From: Zelonia costaricensis
Lineage: Eukaryota > Euglenozoa > Kinetoplastea > Trypanosomatida > Trypanosomatidae
Direction: 5' to 3'
Assembly (NCBI GenBank): GCA_030849075.1
Contig: JASAOO010003187.1
Span: forward strand, 1-27,523
Length of the DNA stretch: 27,523 bases
This document shows, in pieces, positions 9,701-15,838 of the stretch. The stretch's first letter is position 1; every line of letters starts with the position of its first letter. The notes under the pieces were generated by a model. The model saw nothing but the letters and a program-made list of their open reading frames with translations, searched no databases and was not told the DNA's origin. Both the position numbers and the translations under genes were made by a program.

Positions 9701-11818
9701 CCAGCGCCCGCGGTGCTCGCCCCGGCGTCGATCAGCGCCTTCTCCTCTGCCCCCTTTGAGGGCAAGCTCGTCGTGTGCCAGATTCACAGCGCACCGACGC
9801 GGGCAGGGCAGAAGTACTTCGTCGTCGACCCGCGCTCGCCGATGCGGCTGGCCTTTGTGCTGTCCTGCAACGCCCTTCACGACATCCCCGACGGCCACGG
9901 CGTCTTTGGGCAGGCGGACGTCGTCTTCCGCTGCAAGCAGGCCCGCGACGCGCAGTTCACGTTCCGCGTCAGCTTCGAGGCGTACAAGCCAACCTTCGCT
10001 GTGGCGCTCGAGTACGACATGAACGCCAGTGAGCGAGCGGCGGCGGCGGCACTGAGCAGGGTGGAGTCGGCCACGGCGCCCAACGCTCCTGCGCCTGCTG
10101 CGGTGGATGCCGCGCCGTCGCGGTGGGTTGAGACGGAGGTGGCCGTCACCAACCTCAGCCGCAGCCACGCGCAGGTGTTCGTCCTGTACACGCAGTCGGA
10201 GGTGCTCGCGCTGTCGGTGCCCGGGCAGGGGCAGCGCGCCTTCAGCGGCAACGCCGGCACGGCGCTGCTGCCGCCGATGCCGGGCCTGGTCGGCGACGCG
10301 GACGGCAAGTCCGCCGTGGAGGTGACGGTGGCGCCGCAGTCCACCGGCGCCTTCACCGTCCGCCTCGACCGGCTCCGCGCTGAGGCGCTGCTGAAGTTCG
10401 ACAAGGACGAGTCGATGCTTGCCCGCCCCGCGCTGTGCGAGCACGCGTACGTGTACAACAAGGGCAATCCGCGGGAGCGCGTGCAGCTTCTGTTTCGCCA
10501 ACACGCCGTCGCCGCGCAGCCGGGCCGTGCGGGCCGTGCTGGGGCGCTGGCGCTGGCCACCGCAGCGGGGACAGCTGCCGCACCGTCGTCGCCGCTGATG
10601 GCGGAGGTGAAGCCGGTGAAGGGCGCCGGGCAGCACTTCAGCGAGCGCCACGTGCTCGCCTTCGCCCAGCGCTTCTCCGCGGTGTTGACGAGCCTGACGG
10701 ACCGCCTTCCCTTTCTCGGCCGGCCGGAGGAGACGGTGGCGGACGCGGCGCACCCGCACCGCAGCGCGGCAGCAGCGGGCAGCACGGGCAGCGGTGGTCT
10801 TGGCGGCGCCGGTGCGCCGCTCGGCGGGGGTGTTGGTGGCGGCGTGGTGGGCGAGGCGGCGAGTCTGGGCACCGGGTCCGGTGTGACCAGCACGCGGCAC
10901 TCCACGGGTACGGCGGCCTCCCCCAGCAGCGCGGCGAGCCCGGCGCCGGTCGGGGCTCTGCGGGATCGGCGCCGCACCCGCGCGGGCCGCGACGGCAGCC
11001 GTGCCCGCCGCGGTGGGGCATCGAGCGATAGCAGCAGCACAAGCAGCAGCAGCGCGAGCAGCAGCAGTGCCAGCACGAGCAGCAGCGCGTCTCGCTCCGC
11101 CAGCCTCAGCGACGTGGAGGCGAGCGAGGGTGTCGCGAGCGAGGCGGACACAGTGACGGCCACAGCCGGGCTGGACCGCACGCTCGACAGCGTCAACACA
11201 GCCGATGCGATGGAGTCGTCACCGCGCGACGGCGGTGTTGGGGAGGAGGGCGGTGCTGCTGCTGCCGCTGCCGCGGCCGGAGTCGGCTCTCAGGGCGGTA
11301 GCGTGCGGGACAGCGGCGACGGCACCCCCGCTGTGTTGCTCGCGGCGGCGGCATCGCCGAGTCTCAGCGACGGGGCCGCAAGTGAGGCAGCGGCGCCGGC
11401 CTCGTCGCAGCCCCGCGTGCGCAGTGCCGACAGCCTCGGCAGCGCCGTCGTCGTCGCGCAGGCCGCGGCGGCCTCGGTCCCGTCTCGCCCCTGCAGCGGC
11501 GGCGGCGGCGTCGGTGGTGTTGGTCACGGCGACTGGCACTGGCGCGACGCGCTCGCCACGCTGCACGACCTCCTGGTCGAGCTGACATGGCTGTGCGACG
11601 AGCTTCTCTTCTACGCTATTCTGCTGCGCAACTCGCGCCACGTCGAGGCGTGCGGCGCCTTCCTCATCTCCGCCGTCACGCAGCACCCCGTCATGATCGC
11701 GTGGCGTCGCCGCCGCGGCAGCGCGAGTCGCTCCCGAGACTACGACGTCCTCGGCCTCTTCCTCGACACCCTCGACGCCCTGCCGCGGCTCTCTGCCTCG
11801 TCTGCGTCCGTCTCTTGA
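755..11818 (+). CDS. Giant ASH/MSP-like (HYDIN-type) repeat protein, putative flagellar
   Basis: Encodes 3687 residues. Recurrent segments have the pattern of ASH/MSP (ASPM, SPD-2, Hydin) beta-sandwich modules: a hydrophobic strand, then F-G-[DE]-V or similar, a G, and a strand ending in N plus small residues. Examples begin near residues 273 (INFGDVYRG), 396 (VNFGDCQVG), 696 (KNFGEVNIG), 1266, 1399 and 1822, with a clear one at about 2690-2790. A charged coiled coil lies at about 905-960. Long Ala/Gly/Ser/Thr-rich linkers (about 1995-2165, 2518-2670, 2870-2995, 3270-3590) separate the folded parts. The last ~95 residues form a conserved-looking hydrophobic helical end. There is no signal peptide or membrane segment. 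ASH repeats are typical of axonemal central-pair and centriolar proteins, so a flagellar role is inferred, not shown. The start is the first ATG after the predicted acceptor. The reading frame is certain; family assignment is moderate, with CFAP47/65/74-type or HYDIN-type proteins as the nearest known comparison. Confidence 0.85.
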   Translation: MLEISSESILFDEVAVNDIPVYRRLHLRSTSESPTVVHLAASSTVVQFQLRNENYAAIQRVGYTDFLAVYNEAFDAVGLIHSVELGALEEKEVVVSFRADPSTFAHLAKGAPPAPFSGTLQFTAATKSTATEAAAEHTVSVPFRANVYVSFLKLSAGELQVTMTPNKTQVADFVVTNTSCQPVYFVVRDQAMPLRGLEVALYESDKFEEPKLGHRLLLDSYASMTFSLMIRSSAVQQQYHTVLQCDNLRDTRNTTSLYVSVNVAADLQGDLIALPDTSINFGDVYRGTKATASLRIQALDIREEAAVRLGDVDRRKCEGKLTLLKGDTSVDELLICTEKGNQTYSITLLYQPTYDGESHEAAQKKFDVELFVTSAARARSQRVVVRCTAVLYTSNIVVPQRSVNFGDCQVGQSKRYTLQIENHSPLAGRIVVELRSKIIQIEGVVAAAKNVGREIKEEFFIAPSASLSITLRITPQRVNPMYRKQLTIINASNPAEDRQVINIEANNMAPLDTKLHDELYSWRCDLGNIDGAGGGRRGPSTLWAISDVPLIVPYSVQSKVDREVVLNLCSSCPEIEVFYSADVALCEQLSAIAAEMRSFCVYGETEDASHLTNESAEQLFTAREGLLRLLAGTSCNVTNRIALGPLASLKAYVLIIRTASPTEPLTKEDGISIAVDGIEAPRFVRLSYRLCGTSFELNGQKTKNFGEVNIGVKKTTKLPIVNRCNSFLYLHLSKSRSVTAEHIRMESSDKQSIFLTIRPYASREIELTLYPGIKGVFQEKIRVANILNIQNTINVTLKATVTKADTFEISPDSWTFEMMVPSSASVPALMASPLKPDDTAAANTRVGAKFTVSNTSNARRQIVARVELGSSSAASGVTAANPYLSFAGVKVAVQLDMTLSGATSVSTRKLEEQIEKLEQKLKIYVRKKKTEKAENAMRKIEAYRLALKGEEVDLTAVEAAASATQSTTDHELSESEDEGGAAALQAWRSRTQQSDIVQLLRREGVALPSMGAGESVMITLLLVCRRVVEEQIPATQTQTMNVLFYEARDQEANRIIPIDMILMRTPGDVSPPPAGQAATAGAPNESILSPPGLRASLGAMPARSLSPMSGIGELPRLPGDGAAVLVRTVPSRPAPTIRLTTSPAHAGGRRAQPTFMGHPLLVLRNCIVNDQTEFSFVVEANADTTIVVLEPRRCGGSVAEVLDARFKLFPRNGHVRQQEPLRIVVECTARSVGPQKYFIPVKNIRNAADVHYLTVEMNPTEEIEMLTTEPRELLFRDVITPCAASQLEAQLVLIRSRFPFPHALVVRTNKPAQLALFEDAACTVPLLHPIRRVFVKETVRVYVQLRPGARYIDPCARHIRAGVLVEAVAANPAVTSAAYCVVGKAVLRASACVGSGLVEVPQRCLELGCVAASQHFVKTHFTVCNTSHTFALRVALVPSSPLLEVAEETSTGNEVVLAPLQERRVSLVVHLPAPGLTQECIDVVNRSSAQEAIRVTLSALRMNDGIVQVQPAANTPLAFPVAAVVRGEQGRPLHLHQPVSCSIKMANYNSHREVVLSTTAISHAGGAVPLWFHTPETEAAVRAAFEEEQRQALEAAAERPQTPAQASESRPGTAAPATTPVTDQPPSLYAKGRVELKANHAQVVTWTLTALPTLTPAEVAAVLRHQMVTVTATLHVTVTYTAHSARGGPVAGAAAAQAGRYRGPTVGQCVLLVPVTLSLAMSEGRAEPAQVNLGLVGRAASAPASPIVSASQTESDSDAEPDSVRGAPAEAGAAADTFASGRAEEAVLAARQRRRRRSLVSKLRRPLQHTFGTFASKPGLQQPTSSNVAVSFRLVNLSPVMPLPLKVECPPVLRFTQSRLTIAPGETVYVEAMLNLKLIVTQGPFRYEAFFVNEWNPENDMAVRVTGQHYWKVFQVLRTDTQEEVRESLTLPPLRIEPSLRVPLAELKLSFVATEPDVELDLHLQPNPKLDGLLELVLLHYDATSAARHLSYRTEETPAAPASPPATAGASAAAAAALGSNAAGAGGAPSQGGVALAPPTNLSFTAAPLAGAALAAAASTTSFALTSPSAGAAAAIGSGAPLADDAGGGGIGVAGTAGAAVGGSSAPAGTAGAAAAAGKPTAPPLGALKARKAGPTAGGAPTTSGAGTSSSNTTAAAAAASRSQTLRLRCLLRGGDLAALVALFFGYRKPRAAGPAAAAPAATAAPPSATGSSAAAAVDVSAATAATAAAGGPSPWTHDRIAELERRSAAVTSNNVWLGSFLVANPFTETEEVQVYGSLAAFRTITAPAKVTLRPSRVTVEATERPPASTTSAAPGPASRLVAQLGYVGEISLTNDFDVYVADVTVAVLVHERLAASLCVDVRGGYRLVATDASGPAATASPSSTSEAAREDEGPTDGDATATATATSAPTPRPVLPVATSFVTDGAAPVSTPHCIHVGPRETVVLTVAIRPVEANARPSSTSAAAPLSLPSLEQYVSIVVVDENVPFNHVVSRINVVTPTTGAEPLPNVVLTSVHAAPASLEGGDGRSAGLTAVTAQASDTVAPQAGGDGSGDTITNAAASTAAANLAPLPSATSLATSPHAAAAGGGTSPGTTALSEASDAVESTTGVGGAAAAAAARDAVDATGLPLARGATPCGSEDAAEMLSSSLAGALVTTATTTTTATASLAPRHWVLSLRHCEPLAGCGGAYLCNFSVPRGDTYDPNILITNHATDAAVRYTVQVVSQSPQVWLLLTSTSGVLAAGETQPLRVQVLSSEVGSFVGYVAITNSHDAREVLYLRLNAEVFVPGTAEGVFDVVAMNTGHRLATSSAVHSVKMGAVYGAGTCRSLIALEIVNKGSVALEFPVSVVLPMRQELRPIPPTVWYGTRSVAAAGQRRRPLSAAAAAALPPRRATAGDGPTAETPPTAAENGAVASLPRSPLEAPRLPTQRQQAAHDHSSRTHHHHHHARHGAAPSAGTGGVRPSSSSGSGGGSSSGGGGQAVPAPAVLAPASISAFSSAPFEGKLVVCQIHSAPTRAGQKYFVVDPRSPMRLAFVLSCNALHDIPDGHGVFGQADVVFRCKQARDAQFTFRVSFEAYKPTFAVALEYDMNASERAAAAALSRVESATAPNAPAPAAVDAAPSRWVETEVAVTNLSRSHAQVFVLYTQSEVLALSVPGQGQRAFSGNAGTALLPPMPGLVGDADGKSAVEVTVAPQSTGAFTVRLDRLRAEALLKFDKDESMLARPALCEHAYVYNKGNPRERVQLLFRQHAVAAQPGRAGRAGALALATAAGTAAAPSSPLMAEVKPVKGAGQHFSERHVLAFAQRFSAVLTSLTDRLPFLGRPEETVADAAHPHRSAAAAGSTGSGGLGGAGAPLGGGVGGGVVGEAASLGTGSGVTSTRHSTGTAASPSSAASPAPVGALRDRRRTRAGRDGSRARRGGASSDSSSTSSSSASSSSASTSSSASRSASLSDVEASEGVASEADTVTATAGLDRTLDSVNTADAMESSPRDGGVGEEGGAAAAAAAAGVGSQGGSVRDSGDGTPAVLLAAAASPSLSDGAASEAAAPASSQPRVRSADSLGSAVVVAQAAAASVPSRPCSGGGGVGGVGHGDWHWRDALATLHDLLVELTWLCDELLFYAILLRNSRHVEACGAFLISAVTQHPVMIAWRRRRGSASRSRDYDVLGLFLDTLDALPRLSASSASVS
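3475..3640 (+). other. Coiled-coil segment within the giant protein
   Basis: Residues about 907-962 of the giant protein are rich in E, K and L with heptad-like spacing (LEEQIEKLEQKLKIYVRKKK and onward), followed by an acidic serine-rich patch. It interrupts the beta-rich ASH-like segments and could be a dimerisation or docking element. Seen in the translation; coiled-coil prediction was not run. Confidence 0.6.
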
Positions 11819-11864
11819 CACGAGCCCGTGTTCCCGTCGCTCTGTCCTCCCCCCTCTCTCTCTC

Positions 11865-11876
11865 TGTGTGTGTGTG
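11865..11876 (+). repeat. (TG)6 microsatellite after the giant gene
   Basis: Short perfect TG run in the presumed 3' UTR, 47 bases after the stop codon and directly downstream of a CT-rich run. Confidence 0.85.
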
Positions 11877-12525
11877 GTGCATTCGCGGTGACTTGGAAGC
11901 CGCGTCGTGGAGGCGGGCGGAGGAGTGGATGGCGGTGATGCGGTGCGTGCGATACCCGTCGGCGCACAAGCACCACCTCGTGGTCCGTCCTCGGCCTGGC
12001 CCTGCCCATCCCATCGCTTAGTCCTTGCTTCGACTTGAGCGCTCCACTTGCTGAGTTCCTTCCCAGCCCACTCACCTGTACCACCACGGCGACATGTGCG
12101 GCAGCGACGGGGACGATGACGAGTGGTTTTTCGCGCGTGCACCTGCACGCATCCGCCCTGCGGCGGAGAGTGAAGCCGCACACTGAGGCAACGCACCTGC
12201 TCGGTCCGTCTTGTGGGGTGCGGTGCTCCTCTTCCACTTGTGCGCGCCACGCCGCAGTGCTGCAGCCCAGCTCGGCCCGAGTCTGCGGCCGGCGCCGTGC
12301 AAGTGCGTTCATCACCACCACGCCAGCCCCGTCACGCGTCGGCGCGTCCTCCCTTCTCTCCCCGGCGACACCCACTTCTCGTGCCTTCGCCGTCTCCTTC
12401 CCGTCTCCCCGCTCAGCCCGCGCCCACACGCACCCTGACCACAGCGTGCGCCCACCGCGCCAGCGCCTCCTCCACCCCCACGCCGCCCTAGTCTACTTCC
12501 TCCCAACCCCCCGCCATCAGCAGAA

Positions 12526-12581
12526 CCCTTCCCTTCCTCACACTCACGCACACACACACACACACACACACACTGACTAAG
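12526..12581 (+). promoter_or_regulatory. Candidate trans-splice acceptor of the TPR gene
   Basis: A C/T tract (12526-12545) and a CA repeat are followed by the first AG at 12580-12581, with a second AG at 12583-12584. This leaves an ATG-free 5' UTR of about 85 nt that contains the second CA tract. Acceptor use is inferred. Confidence 0.55.
12549..12573 (+). repeat. (CA)n microsatellite upstream of the TPR gene
   Basis: Perfect CA run of about 12 units between the pyrimidine tract and the predicted splice acceptor AG. Confidence 0.9.
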
Positions 12582-12628
12582 CAGCCGCTCGGCACCGCAT
12601 TCACCGCATCCACCGCTCCCCCCCCCAT

Positions 12629-12650
12629 ACACACACACACACACACACAC
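12629..12650 (+). repeat. (AC)11 microsatellite in the TPR-gene 5' UTR
   Basis: Perfect AC run ending 16 bases before the start codon, inside the predicted 5' UTR and preceded by a run of C. Confidence 0.9.
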
Positions 12651-12666
12651 GGCCCTCCTCGTCAAG

Positions 12667-14145
12667 ATGGCCTCTGCAGCAGACCGGGAAGCCTTCTTGC
12701 GGCTCATGGGCCTCTCCGACGCTGACGTCGCCGACCCCGACCTGCCGGCCCGCCCCGCACTGCACTCGAACAGCGCCTCCGTCACGGCCATGTCGGGCGG
12801 GACCGCCCACGGGGCGAAGCCCACCTCCCCCACCACTTCCTCCCTGGCCGGTCTCTCCCACTCCGCCTCCCTCACCGGCGACGCCGTGCACGCGTCGATG
12901 ATGGGCACGACGGGCAGCGGCACCGGACGCGGCGCGGCCTCGTCCCGCCCCTACGCGTCGACCCCGCGCAGCGTGCACTGGGGGGAGGAGAGCATCGCCG
13001 CCACGCGCCGCGCCAACGCCCCGTCACACAACGCGGGTGCGCAGCGTGGGGGCGCGGCGGCCGCGGCACTCAGCGAGGACCTCAAGGAGAAGGGCAACCG
13101 CGCCTTCGAGTCCGGTGAGTTCCGTGAAGCCGTCCAGCACTACACGTCCGCCATCGAGGCCCTCGCCACGAGCCCCGTACCGAGTGCCGCCGAGGTGCAG
13201 CTGCTGGCCGCGCTGCACAGCAACCGCTCCGCCGCGTACCTGCAGGCCGCACATCAGCTCGCCAACTCCGAGGAAGCGTACGGCCGCGCCCTGTGCGACG
13301 CCGACCGCACGGTGGCGCTGCGCTCGTCGTGGTTTAAAGGCCATGCGCGGCAGGGCGACGCGTACTTCAAGCTGAGGCGCTACGGGCCGGCGGCGGAGTC
13401 GTACGAGATGGCGCTGCAGCTCGACCCGGACAACCACACGCTGGTCAACGCGCTGGCCGAGGCCCGACAGCGCGCCAAGCACGCGGCCCGCGAGGAGCTC
13501 GAGCTGCGGCGCTCGATGCGCTCCACCACGGCAAGCGGCGCCTCTTCCCTCATGTCCACCATGAGCGGCTCCCAGGACGGCCCGGCGGCGTGGGGTGACG
13601 GGGACGTGCGGGCGCAGGTGACGTCCTCGCAGCGCGACTACGTCCCCACGACGGGCGCATCCGCCGGCCGCCGGCGCAGCGGGCAGGCGCAGCAGCTCTG
13701 GGCAGAGCTGAAGCACGAGGTGGAGTCCACGGTGCACGAGGCGACGGGGGACGCGTACCGTCTGCAGCAGCTTGAGAAGTTCCGCGCCCGCGGCAGCGGC
13801 ACGCCCACCCCAACGGCGGGTCGCACGGCTACCGCAGCCCGGGCAGCCGCAGCATCACGGCTCGCAGCGGAGGGCAGCCGTGCGACGTCCACAACGCGTG
13901 TGACGCCCGAGGCGCCGTCAGCGCCGCCGTCCGTCGGGGCCGCACCGGAGGCACCGCGCCCGCCCCCGCGTCCACGTGCGACGACGTCGCCGACTGCGGG
14001 CGGCGTGCCGGCGGTGATGGCGATGTTTGACGGGCCTGTGCACAACGCACGCGACGTGCCGTACGAGTTCTCCAGCGCTGCCGCCTCGGCCTATCAGCAG
14101 CAGCTGCTGGAGAAGTTCCGCCAGCGCAAGGCGACACACAAGTGA
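12667..14145 (+). CDS. TPR co-chaperone candidate with an intact carboxylate clamp
   Basis: Encodes 492 residues. A three-repeat TPR domain spans about residues 138-268, flanked by a Ser/Thr/Ala-rich N-terminus and a long Ala/Pro/Thr-rich C-terminus. TPR1 reads LKEKGNRAF, TPR2 carries SNRSAAY and TPR3 carries FKGHARQGDAYFKL. The five positions that bind the C-terminal EEVD carboxylate of Hsp70/Hsp90 in HOP, PP5 and CHIP are all kept: K140, N144, N186, K224 and R228. This makes an Hsp70- or Hsp90-binding adaptor likely. It is not STI1/HOP itself, since only one TPR domain and no DP domains are visible. A YxxQxLEKFRxR-type motif occurs twice, at 364-375 and at 476-487 near the C-terminus. There is no signal peptide, so it is probably cytosolic. 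The start is the first ATG after the predicted acceptor. The exact family member is not recognised. Confidence 0.92.
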   Translation: MASAADREAFLRLMGLSDADVADPDLPARPALHSNSASVTAMSGGTAHGAKPTSPTTSSLAGLSHSASLTGDAVHASMMGTTGSGTGRGAASSRPYASTPRSVHWGEESIAATRRANAPSHNAGAQRGGAAAAALSEDLKEKGNRAFESGEFREAVQHYTSAIEALATSPVPSAAEVQLLAALHSNRSAAYLQAAHQLANSEEAYGRALCDADRTVALRSSWFKGHARQGDAYFKLRRYGPAAESYEMALQLDPDNHTLVNALAEARQRAKHAAREELELRRSMRSTTASGASSLMSTMSGSQDGPAAWGDGDVRAQVTSSQRDYVPTTGASAGRRRSGQAQQLWAELKHEVESTVHEATGDAYRLQQLEKFRARGSGTPTPTAGRTATAARAAAASRLAAEGSRATSTTRVTPEAPSAPPSVGAAPEAPRPPPRPRATTSPTAGGVPAVMAMFDGPVHNARDVPYEFSSAAASAYQQQLLEKFRQRKATHK

Positions 14146-14393
14146 AGCGAAAACACCGGGGCGGTGCGGCGCTGAAGCGTTGGCGGCAACGGCGAGGACG
14201 GACGCGCGTGGCGTGGTCACGAACACGCTAAAGTGCTTCGCTCCCGTTGGCGAGTGCCCTCCGGCAGCAACGCTGTGCTGAAGCGCAGACGGCCCTTCTG
14301 TGCTCCGAGCGGTGCGCCTGGGCGTGGCCCGTGTACTCCCTCTGTTCCTCCGCCTGTTTTACTAGCTATTGTCTCTCCCCACCGCCGCACCTC

Positions 14394-14419
14394 GTGCGTG
14401 TGCGTGTGCGTGTGCGTGC

Positions 14420-14452
<33 letters not shown>
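14394..14452 (+). repeat. Long imperfect (TG)n/(GTGTGC)n repeat
   Basis: About 59 bases of TG units, the first half interrupted by C every few units (tgcg/tgtgcg) and the second half pure TG. It lies about 250 bases after the TPR stop codon and is the longest TG tract in the window. Confidence 0.9.
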
Positions 14453-14699
14453 AGTCCCCGCGCCGCTGCCGCCCCTCACTCCCGTGCGCTGCATTCTCTC
14501 AGTCCCCTGCATGGACGCAGTGGACGCCTACGGTGGGAGATGTGTTGGGGGGGGGGGCGTCGGCGCACCCCTGCTGCCGTGCCTGCGTGGGAATGCACAC
14601 CTCGCGTCCTCCACTGACTTCTCCTTCTCCACGCGTTCGTCTTTGCACGGCGATCTCGATGTACTACAGTCGTGTGGGCGGCTCCTGCGCCTCTCTCGT

Positions 14700-14729
14700 C
14701 ACACCCCCGGGCCGCGGACCGGGGGTGTG
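14700..14729. repeat. Perfect 11-bp inverted repeat (candidate hairpin)
   Basis: Arms 14700-14710 (cacacccccgg) and 14719-14729 (ccgggggtgtg) are exact reverse complements around an 8-base loop. RNA from either strand could form a stable GC-rich stem. There is no U-run after it, and trypanosomatid genes do not use bacterial-type terminators, so an RNA-level 3' UTR structure is the likelier meaning, if it has one. Confidence 0.7.
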
Positions 14730-14876
14730 CAGCGGCGCGGGTGGAGGCGCGGGCGCCACCCTCTGTTGTTGCCTCTTCATGTGCTTTGGCTTCGTCCTCC
14801 GTTGCCTTGCCCGATTTCCTTCGCGCCGTGCGACGCGCTAAAAAGTTTACTTGTACAGTTTCTGTGTTTTTCTTTT

Positions 14877-14891
14877 TGTGTGTGTGTGTGT
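14877..14891 (+). repeat. (TG)7 microsatellite
   Basis: TG run immediately after a T-rich stretch (about 14845-14876) in the intergenic region. Confidence 0.85.
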
Positions 14892-15221
14892 CTTCCTCCG
14901 CGTAGAGGCCAGGGCGGTGGGGAAGGAGAACATGGGCGGCACTTCGCCCCCGCCTCCTCCATCTCTCAACCCCCGCTCCCTCCTCACCTCCGGCCCACCT
15001 CCTCGCGCTGCGGCGCTCTTGCTGTCTCTCCCCATCGGCGTCGGCTGCACCCCGGACTCCCGTGTACACTCCCTCGAGGTGCGCTCCCTGTCGCACCTCC
15101 CCGTCCCCCTCCTCGTGCGTACGGACAGCCGCGCGTCACTCGTCCCACAGTGCGGCGTCGCGAGCCGCTTCTACGTGAGCACCAAAGCCAAGGCAATGAA
15201 AGGACTTCAGGGGAGCGGGCA

Positions 15222-15246
15222 GTGTGTGTGTGTGTGTGTGTGTGTG
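15222..15246 (+). repeat. (TG)12 microsatellite
   Basis: Pure TG run in the distal part of the TPR-ARPC4 intergenic region. Confidence 0.9.
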
Positions 15247-15509
15247 GCACCCACGCAGCGCGATGCGCCAGCGGCGGTGTCACGCTACTCCTGCTGCTCA
15301 GCCCACCGGCCCTCCCACCTGCGCCACTGTGACCAGCGCACGCAGTGGCCGATATCAAGGCGTTGGCGATGCGGCGCCTGTACACGTGCGCGGCTGTGCT
15401 CACCGCGAATACCTGTGCGTGTGTGTTGGCAGGCTTCCCACGGCTGCTGCTCGGCGGCCTCCATCCCCGTTTCTGCGGTCCGATGTGTCATGTCCGCACC
15501 GCTCGCTGC

Positions 15510-15522
15510 GTGTGTGTGTGTG
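15510..15522 (+). repeat. (TG)6 microsatellite followed by G-rich run
   Basis: Short TG run continuing into gggggaggggggaggg (about 15522-15538), about 70 bases before the ARPC4 pyrimidine tract begins. Confidence 0.8.
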
Positions 15523-15607
15523 GGGGAGGGGGGGAGGGACGCTGCGCTTCCGCACACGCCCCCCTCTCCTCACCGACACTGCACCCCATCGCCACACTCT
15601 CGTGTAA

Positions 15608-15727
15608 TTCCTCGTCTCCCTCCCCCTCCCCTCCACTCCCTTACTCGGCACTTCTCCGCACCGGGGCCCCACCACACGTGCCTCGCCGCCTCCCATTCTC
15701 TGTGCACGCACGCACGCATCACCACAG
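15608..15727 (+). promoter_or_regulatory. Candidate trans-splice acceptor of ARPC4
   Basis: Two C/T-rich tracts (15608-15645 and about 15681-15700) precede the first AG at 15726-15727, with another at 15733-15734. This leaves a 5' UTR of about 111 nt without an ATG before 15839. Acceptor use is inferred. Confidence 0.55.
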
Positions 15728-15838
15728 CGCGCAGCACTTGCGACCTCACGCGTCGTTCGCCGGGACCGCCTGCGTTTGCATCCGCAAACACGCATCGGCG
15801 TAGCACATTGCCGAGCCCCGCTGTGCGTATCGCTGCGC

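Larger units (their letters stand above)
11819..12666 (+). other. Intergenic region between the giant gene and the TPR gene
   Basis: No gene is seen. Just after the stop codon there is a CT-rich run followed by (TG)6 at 11865-11876. The second half becomes strongly pyrimidine-rich on the + strand (from about 12350), then carries two CA microsatellites (12549-12573 and 12629-12650) before the TPR start codon. Open frames across this region translate to Arg/Pro/Ser/His-rich peptides driven by composition. Confidence 0.75.
14146..15838 (+). other. Long intergenic region before ARPC4
   Basis: About 1.7 kb without a supportable gene. It holds four TG microsatellites (14394-14452, 14877-14891, 15222-15246, 15510-15522), a G run near 14549-14557, an 11-bp perfect inverted repeat at 14700-14729, and the ARPC4 polypyrimidine tract at about 15608-15700. 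Frames open through it give Cys-Val or His-Thr runs from the repeats and Arg/Pro/Ser-rich noise. It most likely contains a long 3' UTR of the TPR gene. I could not recognise a SIDER-type retroposon by eye. Confidence 0.7.

Noticed and set aside
8693..10900. A 735-codon open frame on the - strand inside the giant gene
   Set aside because: It is opposite a real coding frame of very high GC, is Arg/His/Ala-rich with no domain character, and runs against the single transcription direction; it is a GC-driven shadow.
14700..14729. Inverted repeat as a transcription terminator
   Set aside because: No U-tract follows, and the gene cluster continues in the same direction; trypanosomatid Pol II does not use intrinsic hairpin terminators between genes.
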